Positions 20,203 through 29,102 of a DNA stretch of 64,000 bases are shown piece by piece. The DNA is taken from contig JAKLHY010000009.1 in assembly GCA_022709905.1 (NCBI GenBank), forward strand, positions 83,876 through 147,875, read 5' to 3'. Source of the DNA: Verrucomicrobiota bacterium. GTDB lineage: Bacteria; Verrucomicrobiota; Verrucomicrobiia; Limisphaerales; UBA1319. The notes below the pieces were generated by a model. That model was not told the DNA's origin and ran no database searches. It was given only the letters and a program-made list of their open reading frames with translations. The first letter of the stretch is position 1. The number at the start of each line of letters is the position of its first letter. A program made the position numbers and the translations under genes.

Positions 20203-21492
20203 ATGAGCGCTTTTTCCTGCCCCGAAGTGGTGATCATTGGCGGTGGCATGATCACACACGATCTGATCCTGCCATCGGTATATCATCTCCAACGATTGAA
20301 ACGCGTGGGCCGGTTGACGGTATGCGCCCTGAACAACGCGCCTTTGCGGGCGCTCCGGGACAGCGCCGAATTGCACCAGGCCTTTCCCGGGCACGAATTC
20401 AGGCCAGCGCCCGCTTTTGAAGAACCGCCCGAATGCGCGTTTCCCGGACTCTACAAAGAAATTCTCCGTGGCCTCCCCCCGAGACAGGTGGTCATCGTCG
20501 CCGTTCCGGATCATTTTCATTATGAAGTGGTCCGGGAGGCGCTTGCCCACAACCAACACGTCTTGTGCGTCAAGCCGTTGGTGTTGAAATACGAGCATGC
20601 TCTCGCCATCGAGGAGGAGGCCCGCGAGCGGGGCTTGTTCGTGGGAGTCGAGTATCACAAGCGGCTGGATCGACGTTCGCTCATGGCCAGACGACAGTAC
20701 GGGCTCGGGCATTTTGGCGAATTCGTCCTGGGCGAGGCCAAGCTCATCGAACCGTATTACTACCGGCATTCGAACTTCCAAAACTGGTTCACTTGCGACC
20801 AGACCGATCCGTTCGTCTATGTGGGTTGCCATTACGTGGATCTCGTCTATTTCATCACGGGCCTTAAGCCTGTGGCCCTTTCTGTCTCGGGTGTGAAAGG
20901 ACATTTCCCGAACGGTAATTGCGGTTTTCTCTGGTCCAATGGCCGCGTCCGATACGAAAACGGCGCCTTGTTGTCGGTGACCGATGGTTTGGGGTATCCC
21001 GACGAGGCCGCTGGCAGCAACGACCAGGGGCTTCTCATGTATTGCGAGGGCAAGAATGCCTCCGGCATGATTGAGCATAAGGACAACGATCGTGGCGTCC
21101 GCCATTGCTACCTGGAAGGCATCGGCTGCGGAGGCTCGCGCTATAACTACGTCAGTCCCGATTTCTATCGGCTGGTACCATGGGAGGGACCAGGCTTCAA
21201 ACCGGTCGGTTACGGTTTTGAGTCCATCGCCGCCCACTTGGAGGCCATGCAACAGCTCGAGACCGCCACCGCCGGCATGCCCGAAAATACGGCTCTTGCG
21301 CGGCGCCGTGAATTACTGGCCGCCATCGATCGCCACGGCCTGCTGGCAACGCCCGCCAACAGTTCCATTAATGAACTCGTGGTGGAAGCGGCTCGGCTCT
21401 CCATCCTCAACGACGGCGCGTGGGTCGACATCCGATACGAGCCCACACCCCATGTGGCCCTCCGCGATTCCAGGGAATCCAAGCCGGCTTGA
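20203..21492 (+). CDS. Cytoplasmic Gfo/Idh/MocA-family oxidoreductase
   Basis: The 429-residue protein lacks a signal peptide and opens with the dinucleotide-binding strand PEVVIIGGGMITHDL. The usual EKP motif reads VKP here (CVKPLVLKYEHA), so the Glu is replaced while the catalytic Lys remains. A C-terminal GFO_IDH_MocA-like domain follows. It likely oxidises a sugar or sugar acid in the cytoplasm, upstream of the aminotransferase and another dehydrogenase on the same strand. The ATG at 20203 lies six bases after the palindromic repeat, so its natural leader has been replaced by, or is provided by, that element; no Shine-Dalgarno is visible. Confidence 0.85.
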   Translation: MSAFSCPEVVIIGGGMITHDLILPSVYHLQRLKRVGRLTVCALNNAPLRALRDSAELHQAFPGHEFRPAPAFEEPPECAFPGLYKEILRGLPPRQVVIVAVPDHFHYEVVREALAHNQHVLCVKPLVLKYEHALAIEEEARERGLFVGVEYHKRLDRRSLMARRQYGLGHFGEFVLGEAKLIEPYYYRHSNFQNWFTCDQTDPFVYVGCHYVDLVYFITGLKPVALSVSGVKGHFPNGNCGFLWSNGRVRYENGALLSVTDGLGYPDEAAGSNDQGLLMYCEGKNASGMIEHKDNDRGVRHCYLEGIGCGGSRYNYVSPDFYRLVPWEGPGFKPVGYGFESIAAHLEAMQQLETATAGMPENTALARRRELLAAIDRHGLLATPANSSINELVVEAARLSILNDGAWVDIRYEPTPHVALRDSRESKPA

Positions 21493-21614
21493 TGCATCAT
21501 ACAACATTAGACCGATTGCCGTATGAGGACGCGTGGTCCGCAAGCTTCTGGAGACCGGCGCGCCTAACCCCCCGTTGTGAACCGCCGTTGTTATCGTGAA
21601 CCGATCCGCTTTTT

Positions 21615-22997
21615 ATGGGCAAAGAATTCAACATTACGCCGCAGTCCGTGCCCCGGGTGGAAACCCGGTATCGGACAATCCTCACCCCGTTGCCGCATCC
21701 CGATTCGGTGCCAACCCTCGAGAAACTCCGTCAATGGGAGCCCAGGTCCATGCGCGGACAGCCTCCCATCGTCTGGGATCGCGCCGAAGACATCTGGGTC
21801 TATGACAAGTATGGGAATCGATGGCTCGATTGGTCCAGCGGCGTTCTGGTGACCAATGCGGGCCACGGCGCCCCCGAGATTCGCCAGGCCATCATCGATC
21901 AGGTCAACAGCGGTCTCATCCATAATTACTGTTTCCCCAGCGAAGAACGCGCCCAACTCGTCGAGTTGTTGGCAAGTCTCGCGCCCGAGCCCCTGAAAAA
22001 AGCGTTTCTACTCACCACCGGCTCCGAGGCCACCGAATGCGCCATTAAACTGTCGCGATCACACGGCATCCAGATCGGAGGACGCGAGAAAATCGGGATT
22101 GTCGGTTTCGAGCGCGGGTTTCATGGAAGGACCCTGGGCGCTCAGCAAGCCGGAGGGATGGCCGGCCAAAAGTCCTGGATTGTCAACGAGGATCCCGCCA
22201 TCATCAACGCGCCGTTTCCCGACGGATATTGGCAGCAGGATACTCGCTTCGATACATTCCTGGCCACCATCGAGCGCCGGGGATTCCGGCCCCAGGAGAT
22301 TGCCGGAGTGATGATGGAAACCTACCAGGGTGTTGGCCCCGATTTCGCCCCCGACGAATATGTTCGGGAACTCGCCCAATGGTGCCACCAATACCAAGTC
22401 GTGCTGGTATTCGACGAAGTCCAGGCGGGATTCGGCCGCACCGGCAAGTTCTGGGCATTCGAGCACTACGGGGTGATCCCGGATGTCATTTGTTGTGGCA
22501 AAGGCATCAGCAGTTCCCTGCCGCTCTCGGCCGTGATTGGCCGCCCCGAAATCCTGGAACAATTTGGGCCGGGTTCGATGACCAGCACCCATACGGGTAA
22601 TCCCGTCTGCTGCGCCGCAGCGCTGGCCAGCGTCCAAAAAATCGTTCGCGAACGGTTGAGCGAGAACGCCGCCCGCCTGGAATCCGTGCTCCGGTCGGGA
22701 CTGGAACAGATCCGGCTCAAACACACGTCCGTTGTCGGGCACGTGACGGCCCGAGGTCTGGTCGGAGGTCTCCAAACCGTCAAACCCGGAACCCGCGAAC
22801 CGTGGCACGATTTGGCGCATGAAATCATCAAGCGCTGTTTTCACAAAGGCTTGCTCATGTTCGCCCCCGTCGGGGCCTGGGGACAGACGGTCAAGATTGC
22901 CCCACCCCTCACCATCCCACAAGAAGCGCTCGAGGAGGGACTCGCCGTGCTGCTTGAAGCGACCGGCGAAGCAGTGGCCGCCCTCAGACTTTCCTAA
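21615..22997 (+). CDS. Class III (omega-family) aminotransferase
   Basis: This 460-residue PLP enzyme of the 4-aminobutyrate/acetylornithine aminotransferase family is of normal length. Recognisable elements are the LLTTGSEATECAIKLSR cofactor loop, FERGFHGRTLGAQQ, the FDEVQAGFGRTG motif with the PLP-ring Asp, and Schiff-base Lys296 in CCGKGISSS. The substrate cannot be fixed; its place between two sugar dehydrogenases suggests amination or deamination of an amino-sugar or amino-alcohol intermediate. It sits 122 bases after the upstream gene and 18 bases before the next, and is probably co-transcribed with the latter. Confidence 0.9.
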   Translation: MGKEFNITPQSVPRVETRYRTILTPLPHPDSVPTLEKLRQWEPRSMRGQPPIVWDRAEDIWVYDKYGNRWLDWSSGVLVTNAGHGAPEIRQAIIDQVNSGLIHNYCFPSEERAQLVELLASLAPEPLKKAFLLTTGSEATECAIKLSRSHGIQIGGREKIGIVGFERGFHGRTLGAQQAGGMAGQKSWIVNEDPAIINAPFPDGYWQQDTRFDTFLATIERRGFRPQEIAGVMMETYQGVGPDFAPDEYVRELAQWCHQYQVVLVFDEVQAGFGRTGKFWAFEHYGVIPDVICCGKGISSSLPLSAVIGRPEILEQFGPGSMTSTHTGNPVCCAAALASVQKIVRERLSENAARLESVLRSGLEQIRLKHTSVVGHVTARGLVGGLQTVKPGTREPWHDLAHEIIKRCFHKGLLMFAPVGAWGQTVKIAPPLTIPQEALEEGLAVLLEATGEAVAALRLS

Positions 22998-23015
22998 GGC
23001 GCTGAAAGGAAAACC

Positions 23016-24428
23016 ATGAATGCTCCAATCGTGAAAAACCAGACCAACAATCCATTGACCCGACGTCGTTTTCTCAAGACCGTTGGCGTTCTCTCGGCCG
23101 CCGCAGGAATGCCCTGGATCGTCCCGTCCTCGGTTTTTGGCGCCAAGGCGCCCAGCAACCGAGTGAACATCGGGTTCATCGGCTGCGGCAACCAAAGCAC
23201 GATCGACCTGCCCGCATTCCTGGGCCATGACGATTGCCAGATCCTGGCCGTCTGTGATGTCAACACCGCCAGCCACGGCTACCGCACCCCCGATCAATTT
23301 CTGGGACGCAAACCGGCCCAAGACAAGGTGAATGCCTTCTACGCCGGTCGCCGTGCCTCCGGTTCCTACAAAGGCTGTGACGCATATAACGACTTTCGAG
23401 ATGTGCTCAAGCGCAAGGATATTGACGCTGTCGTCATCGTTGTCCCCGATCATTGGCATGCCCTCATGACGGTGATGGCCGCCAAAGCCGGCAAAGATAT
23501 CTATTGCGAAAAACCCCTTTCCCTCACCGTCAGCGATGGCCGGGCCATGGTCAAGGCCGTCCGGAAATACAAACGGGTTCTGCAGACCGGCAGCCATTAT
23601 CGTTCGAGTCCCGAAAATCGTCTCGGTTGCGAACTGGTCCGGAACGGCCGCATCGGTCAGGTCAAACGCATCTTCACTCAGGTCGCCGAGATCAATGCCG
23701 TGGACCCCGGCCCCGGCTGGCAACCCACACCGATGCCCGAGGGATTCGACTACGACCTGTGGCTGGGCCCCGCTCCCTGGGCCCCTTACCACAAGGACCG
23801 ATGTTTCTATCGTTTCCGCTTCAACCTCGATTACTCCGGAGGACAAGTGACCAACTTCGGGGCGCATTCAAACGACATCGCCCAATGGGCCCTGGGCATG
23901 GACCACAGCGGTCCCATCGAGTTTGAGGATCTCGGATCTGAATGGCCGCCCAAAGGCTGCCTTTACAATACCGCCACCAAAACGGCCTTCCGCGCCCTCT
24001 ACGCCAACGGCGTTGAGTTGATCTGCAAAACCGATCAGCCAGGCTTCGGAGTCCGCATCGAAGGCACCGAAGGTTGGATTGAATACGGATATCAAGGGCT
24101 CAAGACCCATCCCGCATCCCTCAAGACTTCGCCAATCGGTCCCAATGAAATCCACCTTCCCCAAAGCAATCCCGATCGCATCCAGGAGGCTGGCAAGTTC
24201 TTCATTCCGGATCAGGCTCGCAATTTCCTCGATGCCATCAAGTCGCGCCGGGATCCGATCGCATCGGTCGAAATTGGCCACCGCACGGCGTCGCTCTGCC
24301 ACCTCGGCAACATCACCATGCTCCTCAAACGCAAACTCCACTGGGATCCTGTCAAAGAAAAATTCATAGGGGACGACCAGGCCGACCGGATGCTCGCCCG
24401 GCCGATGCGCGCCCCCTGGCGTTTATAG
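23016..24428 (+). CDS. Tat-exported Gfo/Idh/MocA-family oxidoreductase
   Basis: The 470-residue protein has a clear twin-arginine signal (RRRFLKTVGVLSAAAG). The NAD-binding strand reads VNIGFIGCGNQST, a VVPDHWHALM strand follows, and the EKP motif is in YCEKPLSLTV. Ahead of the ATG is AAGGAAAACC, a usable ribosome-binding site. It belongs to the bulky Tat-dependent subgroup common in PVC bacteria, acting in the periplasm on sugars or sugar derivatives. The 18-base gap to the aminotransferase gene supports one transcript. The substrate is unknown. Confidence 0.92.
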   Translation: MNAPIVKNQTNNPLTRRRFLKTVGVLSAAAGMPWIVPSSVFGAKAPSNRVNIGFIGCGNQSTIDLPAFLGHDDCQILAVCDVNTASHGYRTPDQFLGRKPAQDKVNAFYAGRRASGSYKGCDAYNDFRDVLKRKDIDAVVIVVPDHWHALMTVMAAKAGKDIYCEKPLSLTVSDGRAMVKAVRKYKRVLQTGSHYRSSPENRLGCELVRNGRIGQVKRIFTQVAEINAVDPGPGWQPTPMPEGFDYDLWLGPAPWAPYHKDRCFYRFRFNLDYSGGQVTNFGAHSNDIAQWALGMDHSGPIEFEDLGSEWPPKGCLYNTATKTAFRALYANGVELICKTDQPGFGVRIEGTEGWIEYGYQGLKTHPASLKTSPIGPNEIHLPQSNPDRIQEAGKFFIPDQARNFLDAIKSRRDPIASVEIGHRTASLCHLGNITMLLKRKLHWDPVKEKFIGDDQADRMLARPMRAPWRL

Positions 24429-24480
24429 AATCCAGCCGTTCTTGGAAATCCACCATGAAGGGCATGAAGCGCATGTAGAA

Positions 24481-24648
24481 TCAGAAGACGAAGCTTCGCA
24501 GATCCTCCTTGAGAAGTGCCACGTTGAAGTTGATCCGGAAACCGTGTCGGATCCCGGCCAGCTTCATGGATGTCAGAAGCTGTGCCTCATGAATGCCTTT
24601 GACCTCATCAATGCTCCTAAGCTTCAAAATGATCTGATTCTCAACCAT
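24481..24648 (-). pseudogene. C-terminal remnant of a GxxExxY-family protein
   Basis: About 55 codons match the C-terminal half of the GxxExxY family: ENQIILKLRSIDEVKGIHEA, then LTSMKLAG and a FNVALLKEDLRSFVF end. The N-terminal part with the family's GxxExxY signature is missing. The remnant begins inside the last codons of the aldolase-like gene, whose stop it supplies (8-base overlap). Just beyond its 3' end, the plus strand at 24452-24474 carries the HEGHEAH-type repeat often seen beside such genes. Best read as a truncated, non-functional copy. Confidence 0.7.
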
Positions 24649-25714
24649 CGCACAACCATTTTTCGCGGTGGTTCTCGACAAACTGGTCATCGCTCAAGTG
24701 AGGGTAAGCGTGGCAGACCCGGTCGATTTCCTCCCGTTGTCCCGGGCTCAGTTTTTCGGTCGGATCCAGACACCAATTCCCCGACAGCAATCCCTGTCGT
24801 CGCAGGACCTCATGAATGCCCGGGATGCAGCCGGCGTAGTTGTGGGCCGCATCGAAAAATGCCGCGTTACAATCCGTGATCTCGGCGGCTGTCTGGAGAA
24901 GCGCGCCTGGAATCGGGGACCGATTGGCGGCCAATCGGCGGCATTGGGCATGCAGTTCAACCGCGCGGCGGGTCCAAACGGCCCAGTGTCCCAGCAAGCC
25001 GCCCACAATCTGACGTTCAACCCACCTTCGGCCTGCCCGAAACCGGTATGAGGTGAGTAGGTCTAGCACGATGTTGTCGTCATTACCCGTGTAGAGTGCC
25101 ACGTCATCGCGCCCTGCCTCAGCGAAAGCGCGGATGACATCCAGCGTTTGATACCGGTTGAACGGGGCGATTTTGACCGCGACGACATTCTCGATTTCGG
25201 CAAAGCGCCGCCAGAATGAATACGGCAACACCCGGCCGCCCGCAGCCGGTTGAAGATAGAAACCGAACACCGGAATCACATCCGCAACAGATCGACAATG
25301 GGCAATCAAGGCCTTGTCAGATGCGTTGCGCAATGCGCCAAGGCTGAGAAGTCCCGCGTGGTAGCCGAGTTCGCGCGCAAGGGCCGCTTCGGCGAGAGCC
25401 TGTCGTGTCTCGCCGCAGATTCCCCCAATCCGCACCGGTGTCCCGCCCCGGCCTGCCCGCGGTCTGGAACGTGTCAATTCCTCCGCCATTAACTCCAGGA
25501 CAGGCTTGAACAGATTCACCTTCGGGTCCCGGATCGCGAATTGGGTCGTATGCACTCCAACCGCCAAGCCCCCGGCCCCGGCGGCCAGGTAGTAACGGCA
25601 GAGCGCCCGTTGGCGGCGCTCGTCCAACCTGCGCTTAGGGGTTAAGGCAAGCGGACACGCCGGGATCACCAGGCCCTCGCCGAGTTGCTCTCGCAAAGCC
25701 TTAGTAGCGTCCAT
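24641..25714 (-). CDS. Dihydrodipicolinate synthase/N-acetylneuraminate lyase-family aldolase
   Basis: The 357-residue TIM-barrel class I aldolase starts MDATKALREQLGEG, followed by the strand VIPACPLALTP. The Schiff-base Lys181 lies in VVAVKIAPF, and the upstream Tyr in VFGFYLQP matches the catalytic Tyr of the DapA/NanA family. Members condense or cleave pyruvate with aldehydes, e.g. in sugar-acid catabolism. The start at 25714 overlaps the end of the epimerase gene by 14 bases, so the pair is an operon. The C-terminus runs into a GxxExxY remnant, so the last few residues may not be original. Confidence 0.85.
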   Translation of the reverse strand: MDATKALREQLGEGLVIPACPLALTPKRRLDERRQRALCRYYLAAGAGGLAVGVHTTQFAIRDPKVNLFKPVLELMAEELTRSRPRAGRGGTPVRIGGICGETRQALAEAALARELGYHAGLLSLGALRNASDKALIAHCRSVADVIPVFGFYLQPAAGGRVLPYSFWRRFAEIENVVAVKIAPFNRYQTLDVIRAFAEAGRDDVALYTGNDDNIVLDLLTSYRFRAGRRWVERQIVGGLLGHWAVWTRRAVELHAQCRRLAANRSPIPGALLQTAAEITDCNAAFFDAAHNYAGCIPGIHEVLRRQGLLSGNWCLDPTEKLSPGQREEIDRVCHAYPHLSDDQFVENHREKWLCDG

Positions 25715-26873
25715 CCCGAACCTCGAAATGTGTGGGTTTGCCCAACGTGCGACCACCCGCCAGGACCCAGTGGGCAATCCACCGCAATAAAACATCCATG
25801 GGTAGAGCGGGAGAACCCAGTTTCTCGCAGATCCGTGATGCATTGACCAGCAGCGCAGTTGTCCCCTCCTCGCCCATGAACCGCGGGGACCGCCCTAACA
25901 GAACGCCGAGGCGTGAAGCAATCTCACGCACCGAAAATATTTCCGGCCGGCAGAGGTTCCAGGCGCTCGGCGGCGATTCTGCCAGGGTCAAAGCCCGCAG
26001 AATCATTTCATTCGCGTCTCCTTGCCAAAGGCAGTTGAAATACCCGTTCGATAGATCCAGGGATGCATTCGCATAGACCTTGCGCGCAATATCCACCAAA
26101 ACGCCGTAACGAAGCTCAACGGCATAACAGAGCCGGAGTTGCGCCACCTGTATTGCGTGCCGCCGGGAATAAAACTCGAAGATTCGTTCCCGGCCCACAG
26201 CCGCGTTTGCGTACTCACCGATCGGCGTCAGCGCATCGGATTCCATCGAACCGCCGAGACAGACCTCGCTCAGGGGATAAACATTGCCTGTGGAAAGCGC
26301 CACGATCTGGCTGCGAGGATAACGTTCACAGATCCGCGCGGGCACAAGCGTGTTGATAGCCCAAGTGATTGAAGGACTCTGGGTCGTCCCGAACTTTAGC
26401 CCGACGAGGTAAATAATCGTCTGCGCATCAGGCAACCGGGCGACGTCATCCGCATCGAGGAGATCGCAGCGGATCGTGCGAATGCCCCGCTCTTCAAGCC
26501 ATTGTTGCCCAGTTGGATCAGTGAATCGGCTGACGGCCACGACCTCAAGCCTTCTCCCTCCGGCCTCGGCCGCCCGCAATGCCAGCGCGGCCAATGTGGG
26601 TCCCATTTTTCCACCCGCACCCAAAATAAGCAGGGGACCTCCCAGGCCTTTGACAAATTCCACGAGATGGGGACTCGGTCTCGTTAACATCTCTTCCAGC
26701 TCGGTCTCGGTTTGGATAGCATCAGGCCATGCGGCCTTTGGGATTTGACTCGGCGGTCGGATTTGTGGTTCAGGGCCTGCAGCTTGTTCAAGACCAGCAG
26801 GTTTACACCCTCCAAAAGAAACCGTGTTTAAAGAGGATGCTGAACCAGAAAGGCTTTTACCAGAGGGGTCCAT
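25701..26873 (-). CDS. NAD-dependent epimerase/dehydratase-like protein
   Basis: This 390-residue extended-SDR-like protein has a Rossmann strand GGPLLILGAGGKMGPTLAAL near residue 75, then TIRCDLLDADDVARLPDAQT with the acidic residue of the third strand, and ALSTGNVYPLSE in the Ser/Thr catalytic region. A classical YxxxK is not clear. The function is probably oxidation or epimerisation of a sugar in the pathway shared with the overlapping aldolase gene. ATG at 26873 is chosen; the open frame continues upstream to 27071, but only because it runs antisense through the tRNA-Asn gene. The first 70 residues are poorly conserved in appearance. Confidence 0.78.
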   Translation of the reverse strand: MDPSGKSLSGSASSLNTVSFGGCKPAGLEQAAGPEPQIRPPSQIPKAAWPDAIQTETELEEMLTRPSPHLVEFVKGLGGPLLILGAGGKMGPTLAALALRAAEAGGRRLEVVAVSRFTDPTGQQWLEERGIRTIRCDLLDADDVARLPDAQTIIYLVGLKFGTTQSPSITWAINTLVPARICERYPRSQIVALSTGNVYPLSEVCLGGSMESDALTPIGEYANAAVGRERIFEFYSRRHAIQVAQLRLCYAVELRYGVLVDIARKVYANASLDLSNGYFNCLWQGDANEMILRALTLAESPPSAWNLCRPEIFSVREIASRLGVLLGRSPRFMGEEGTTALLVNASRICEKLGSPALPMDVLLRWIAHWVLAGGRTLGKPTHFEVRDGRY

Positions 26874-26995
26874 AGGCTTGCGCCCCAATGTAACATCAAA
26901 CCCCAAAGCGACAACGCAAAACGCAAACGCAAGGACCTTTTTCAAAATGATTGACGCCAGACCGGGCCGCCGGTAGATTCCCCGCCGGTTTGGGT

Positions 26996-27070
26996 TCCAG
27001 AGTAGCTCAATGGTAGAGCAGCCGGCTGTTAACCGGCGGGTTACAGGTTCGAGCCCTGTCTCTGGAGCCA
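26996..27070 (+). tRNA. tRNA-Asn (GTT)
   Basis: A complete cloverleaf is visible. The acceptor stem TCCAGAG pairs with CTCTGGA, the D arm is AGCTCAATGGTAGAGC-like, and the anticodon stem GCCGG/CCGGC closes loop CTGTTAA with anticodon GTT at 27028-27030. The T arm carries GGTTCGAGCC. The CCA end is encoded (27068-27070), preceded by discriminator G. No variable-arm anomaly is seen. Confidence 0.96.
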
Positions 27071-27425
27071 ATTCGATCGGAATCCGGACTTATCCTAACG
27101 TTTACGCTTCACCTTCAACAGTCTGGAGATCTTCCACTTCGTGTCGCAAGCCACAATGGATTTCGAATGCTGACAAGAGCCAATCTGGGATTGATTCTTC
27201 CCTCCCCACTGTTCATAGAGGTAGTTGTGCGTTCTTCTTGTTACATTTGATCCCAGAGGCGGTGATACGCTGTTGCGTGCTTAATGCTCAGGAACAAGGG
27301 CGCTTCATGCGGCTATGGGTGGAGCCCCAACTTCACCACGCTGCTGGGCAACCCCTCTCCTTGACCTAGCCCGATCAGCCTCGATCGACTCGCGACGAGG
27401 CATACGGGAGATTCTCTGCGCGCCG
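27071..27425. other. Intergenic region between tRNA-Asn and FecR gene
   Basis: This 355-base stretch lies downstream of the tRNA and of the convergent FecR-CBM9 gene. It holds one copy of a 47-bp dispersed repeat (27320-27366). No integrase or tRNA 3' duplication was found, so there is no sign that the tRNA served as an attachment site. Confidence 0.5.
27320..27366 (-). repeat. 47-bp dispersed repeat, copy 1
   Basis: Read on the minus strand it is about 41/47 identical to 40996-41042. Its core is CCAGCAGCGTGG followed by GAAGTTGGG. It lies 60 bases beyond the stop of the FecR-CBM9 gene. The other copy lies just before a remnant of such a gene, so both copies are associated with this gene family. 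Confidence 0.7.
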
Positions 27426-29102
27426 CTAACGATACATCGCCTGTCCCCAACTGGCCGCCCGATCCCAGCTGTTCGGACGCGGCGGTTCAGACGGATTGCG
27501 GATCTCGACCAACTGTCCCCGCCAGCAGCGTCCCGAGTCATCGCTCCAATGGACCGTCCAGGTTGCGGCCAGGGTATCGCCGGCACGTGGCGGATCGGAC
27601 TGGGCTTTGAGCAGTGCCCAAGGGATCGCGTATTCCAGGATGTAGCCTCGCCTGTCGCTATCCTCCCGAAACGCGGCGCGATAGCCGTTTGGATTGGTCT
27701 GGCCGCCATGAAAGTCCATGCCGTAGCTGACGTGGAGGCAGTCCTGCTGGCTGGGGGTATGATGCCATAAGGTCAGATGAACCAGCTTTTCGTTCTGATC
27801 CTGAAGGCGCGGTTTGACCGGTTGGCCGTGGTAGTAAATCTCCGCATTCGCATCGACCGGCCAGCCCAGGTTGCGGTCGGTCGAGAGGCGCACCTGGATC
27901 CCGCCGCCGCGCCACCCTGAGTCGCCGTCCATCGCGGGATCAATCAGGTTGCGCATCGGGGCTGGGTCCGCCACGTGGGCGCCCACGTAGAGGTAATCCG
28001 CGTCGTACATCATCGCTCCCTCGACGCCGCAGTCCTTGGCGCCGTCACATTGGCTGCGGAACATCTTCTGTTGGTCCCACTCGGACAGGTTACCGTCAAC
28101 GACCACCGGTTGGTTGGCCTGCATGATCTCGATCCGATCCCAGCGCGGTTGGTTTGAAAGCGGCAAGTTGTCCGTGCTGCCGGACTTCGTCTCCGGCAGT
28201 TGCCGGACGAACCGGTCAGGGGCAAAGGGCAGGCTCTGAATCGGTTCCACCGCATCGGGATTGATGCGAGCGGCGCTGCCAGAGAGGAGACGTTGTGGGC
28301 TGTTCGTGTGTCCGCCCAGGAGCTTCGGAGTCGTGAAAACACTACCTTGATACACCTGTACCTCCGTCCCCCGGTCCGGCCCCACCTTGACCCCAAACTC
28401 GGTGCCCACGTCCAGCACGCTGGCGTCCCGGGTTTCCAACACGAATCCGCTGGCGGCCTCGGGAACATGCACGACCGCTTGCCCAGCCTGCAGATAAGCT
28501 CGCAGGGGAGTCAGGAGTTCGAGGGTAGCGGGGCCTTCCAAGAGGATCCGGGCACCGTTTTGAATCGTTAGTTCCACCGTGCCGGCCTCCAATGAGAGCC
28601 GGCCAGGCCCCAGCCGTTGCCCTGGTCGGATGGCCCCCCTGGAGTCCGCGGTCTGCGCCCCCAGGCATCGGGTGATGACCGCCAGCGGTTCCGTCCGCGC
28701 TGGCCACAGAAGTGGCACCAGGAACACACCCAACCCGAGAGCCAACACGGCGAAGGCCCAGCCCAACCGGACCAAAGACGACCTGCGCTGCGACAGCCAG
28801 GCCAGCCAATTGAAGCTCGATTCTTCCTGCCTCGAACGATGTGGACGAAGGGAACCCGCTTCATCCTCGACGCGGCTAAACTGTGCCAAGGATTTTTCCG
28901 CAAGGGTCGGGCCAAATTCCCAGGCGAGACGCGCATGGATGCTTCCGTAGGCCAGCAGGAAGGAACGCGCTTTGTCGTCATGGCGCAGCAGGTCATTCAA
29001 ACGTCGATTCTCTGGCTCACTCAATGCCTGGAGATAAAACTTTTCGATCAGCCCAGCCAGTTCGGGGGGCACACCATGTTCGGATGACGGCTCGTGGCTC
29101 AT
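27426..29102 (-). CDS. FecR-type anti-sigma factor with C-terminal CBM9-like domain
   Basis: The 558-residue protein has a cytoplasmic N-terminal region (1-110) with a PELAGLIEKFYLQALSE helix typical of sigma-binding domains, and one membrane segment at about 111-133. The FecR domain spans about 175-265 (VELTIQNGARILLEGPATLE, DVGTEFGVKV). From about 334 to the end is a family-9 carbohydrate-binding-like fold (VVVDGNLSEWDQ, LYVGAHVADP, YILEYAIPWALL). Its start overlaps the sigma gene stop (ATGA), so sigma and anti-sigma are translationally coupled. By topology the CBM9-like part is outside the inner membrane and may sense a sugar directly, in place of the TonB receptor used in classical FecIR systems (inference). 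Confidence 0.88.
   Translation of the reverse strand: MSHEPSSEHGVPPELAGLIEKFYLQALSEPENRRLNDLLRHDDKARSFLLAYGSIHARLAWEFGPTLAEKSLAQFSRVEDEAGSLRPHRSRQEESSFNWLAWLSQRRSSLVRLGWAFAVLALGLGVFLVPLLWPARTEPLAVITRCLGAQTADSRGAIRPGQRLGPGRLSLEAGTVELTIQNGARILLEGPATLELLTPLRAYLQAGQAVVHVPEAASGFVLETRDASVLDVGTEFGVKVGPDRGTEVQVYQGSVFTTPKLLGGHTNSPQRLLSGSAARINPDAVEPIQSLPFAPDRFVRQLPETKSGSTDNLPLSNQPRWDRIEIMQANQPVVVDGNLSEWDQQKMFRSQCDGAKDCGVEGAMMYDADYLYVGAHVADPAPMRNLIDPAMDGDSGWRGGGIQVRLSTDRNLGWPVDANAEIYYHGQPVKPRLQDQNEKLVHLTLWHHTPSQQDCLHVSYGMDFHGGQTNPNGYRAAFREDSDRRGYILEYAIPWALLKAQSDPPRAGDTLAATWTVHWSDDSGRCWRGQLVEIRNPSEPPRPNSWDRAASWGQAMYR

Noticed and set aside
22059..23867. 602-codon open frame on the minus strand
   Set aside because: It runs antisense through the aminotransferase and dehydrogenase genes, which have clear family motifs; it has no motif of its own.
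26874..27071. N-terminal extension of the epimerase-like gene
   Set aside because: Translation here is antisense to tRNA-Asn and produces the familiar spurious tRNA-derived peptide.
26996..27425. tRNA-Asn as an integration site
   Set aside because: No integrase gene and no duplicated tRNA 3' end were found in the window.
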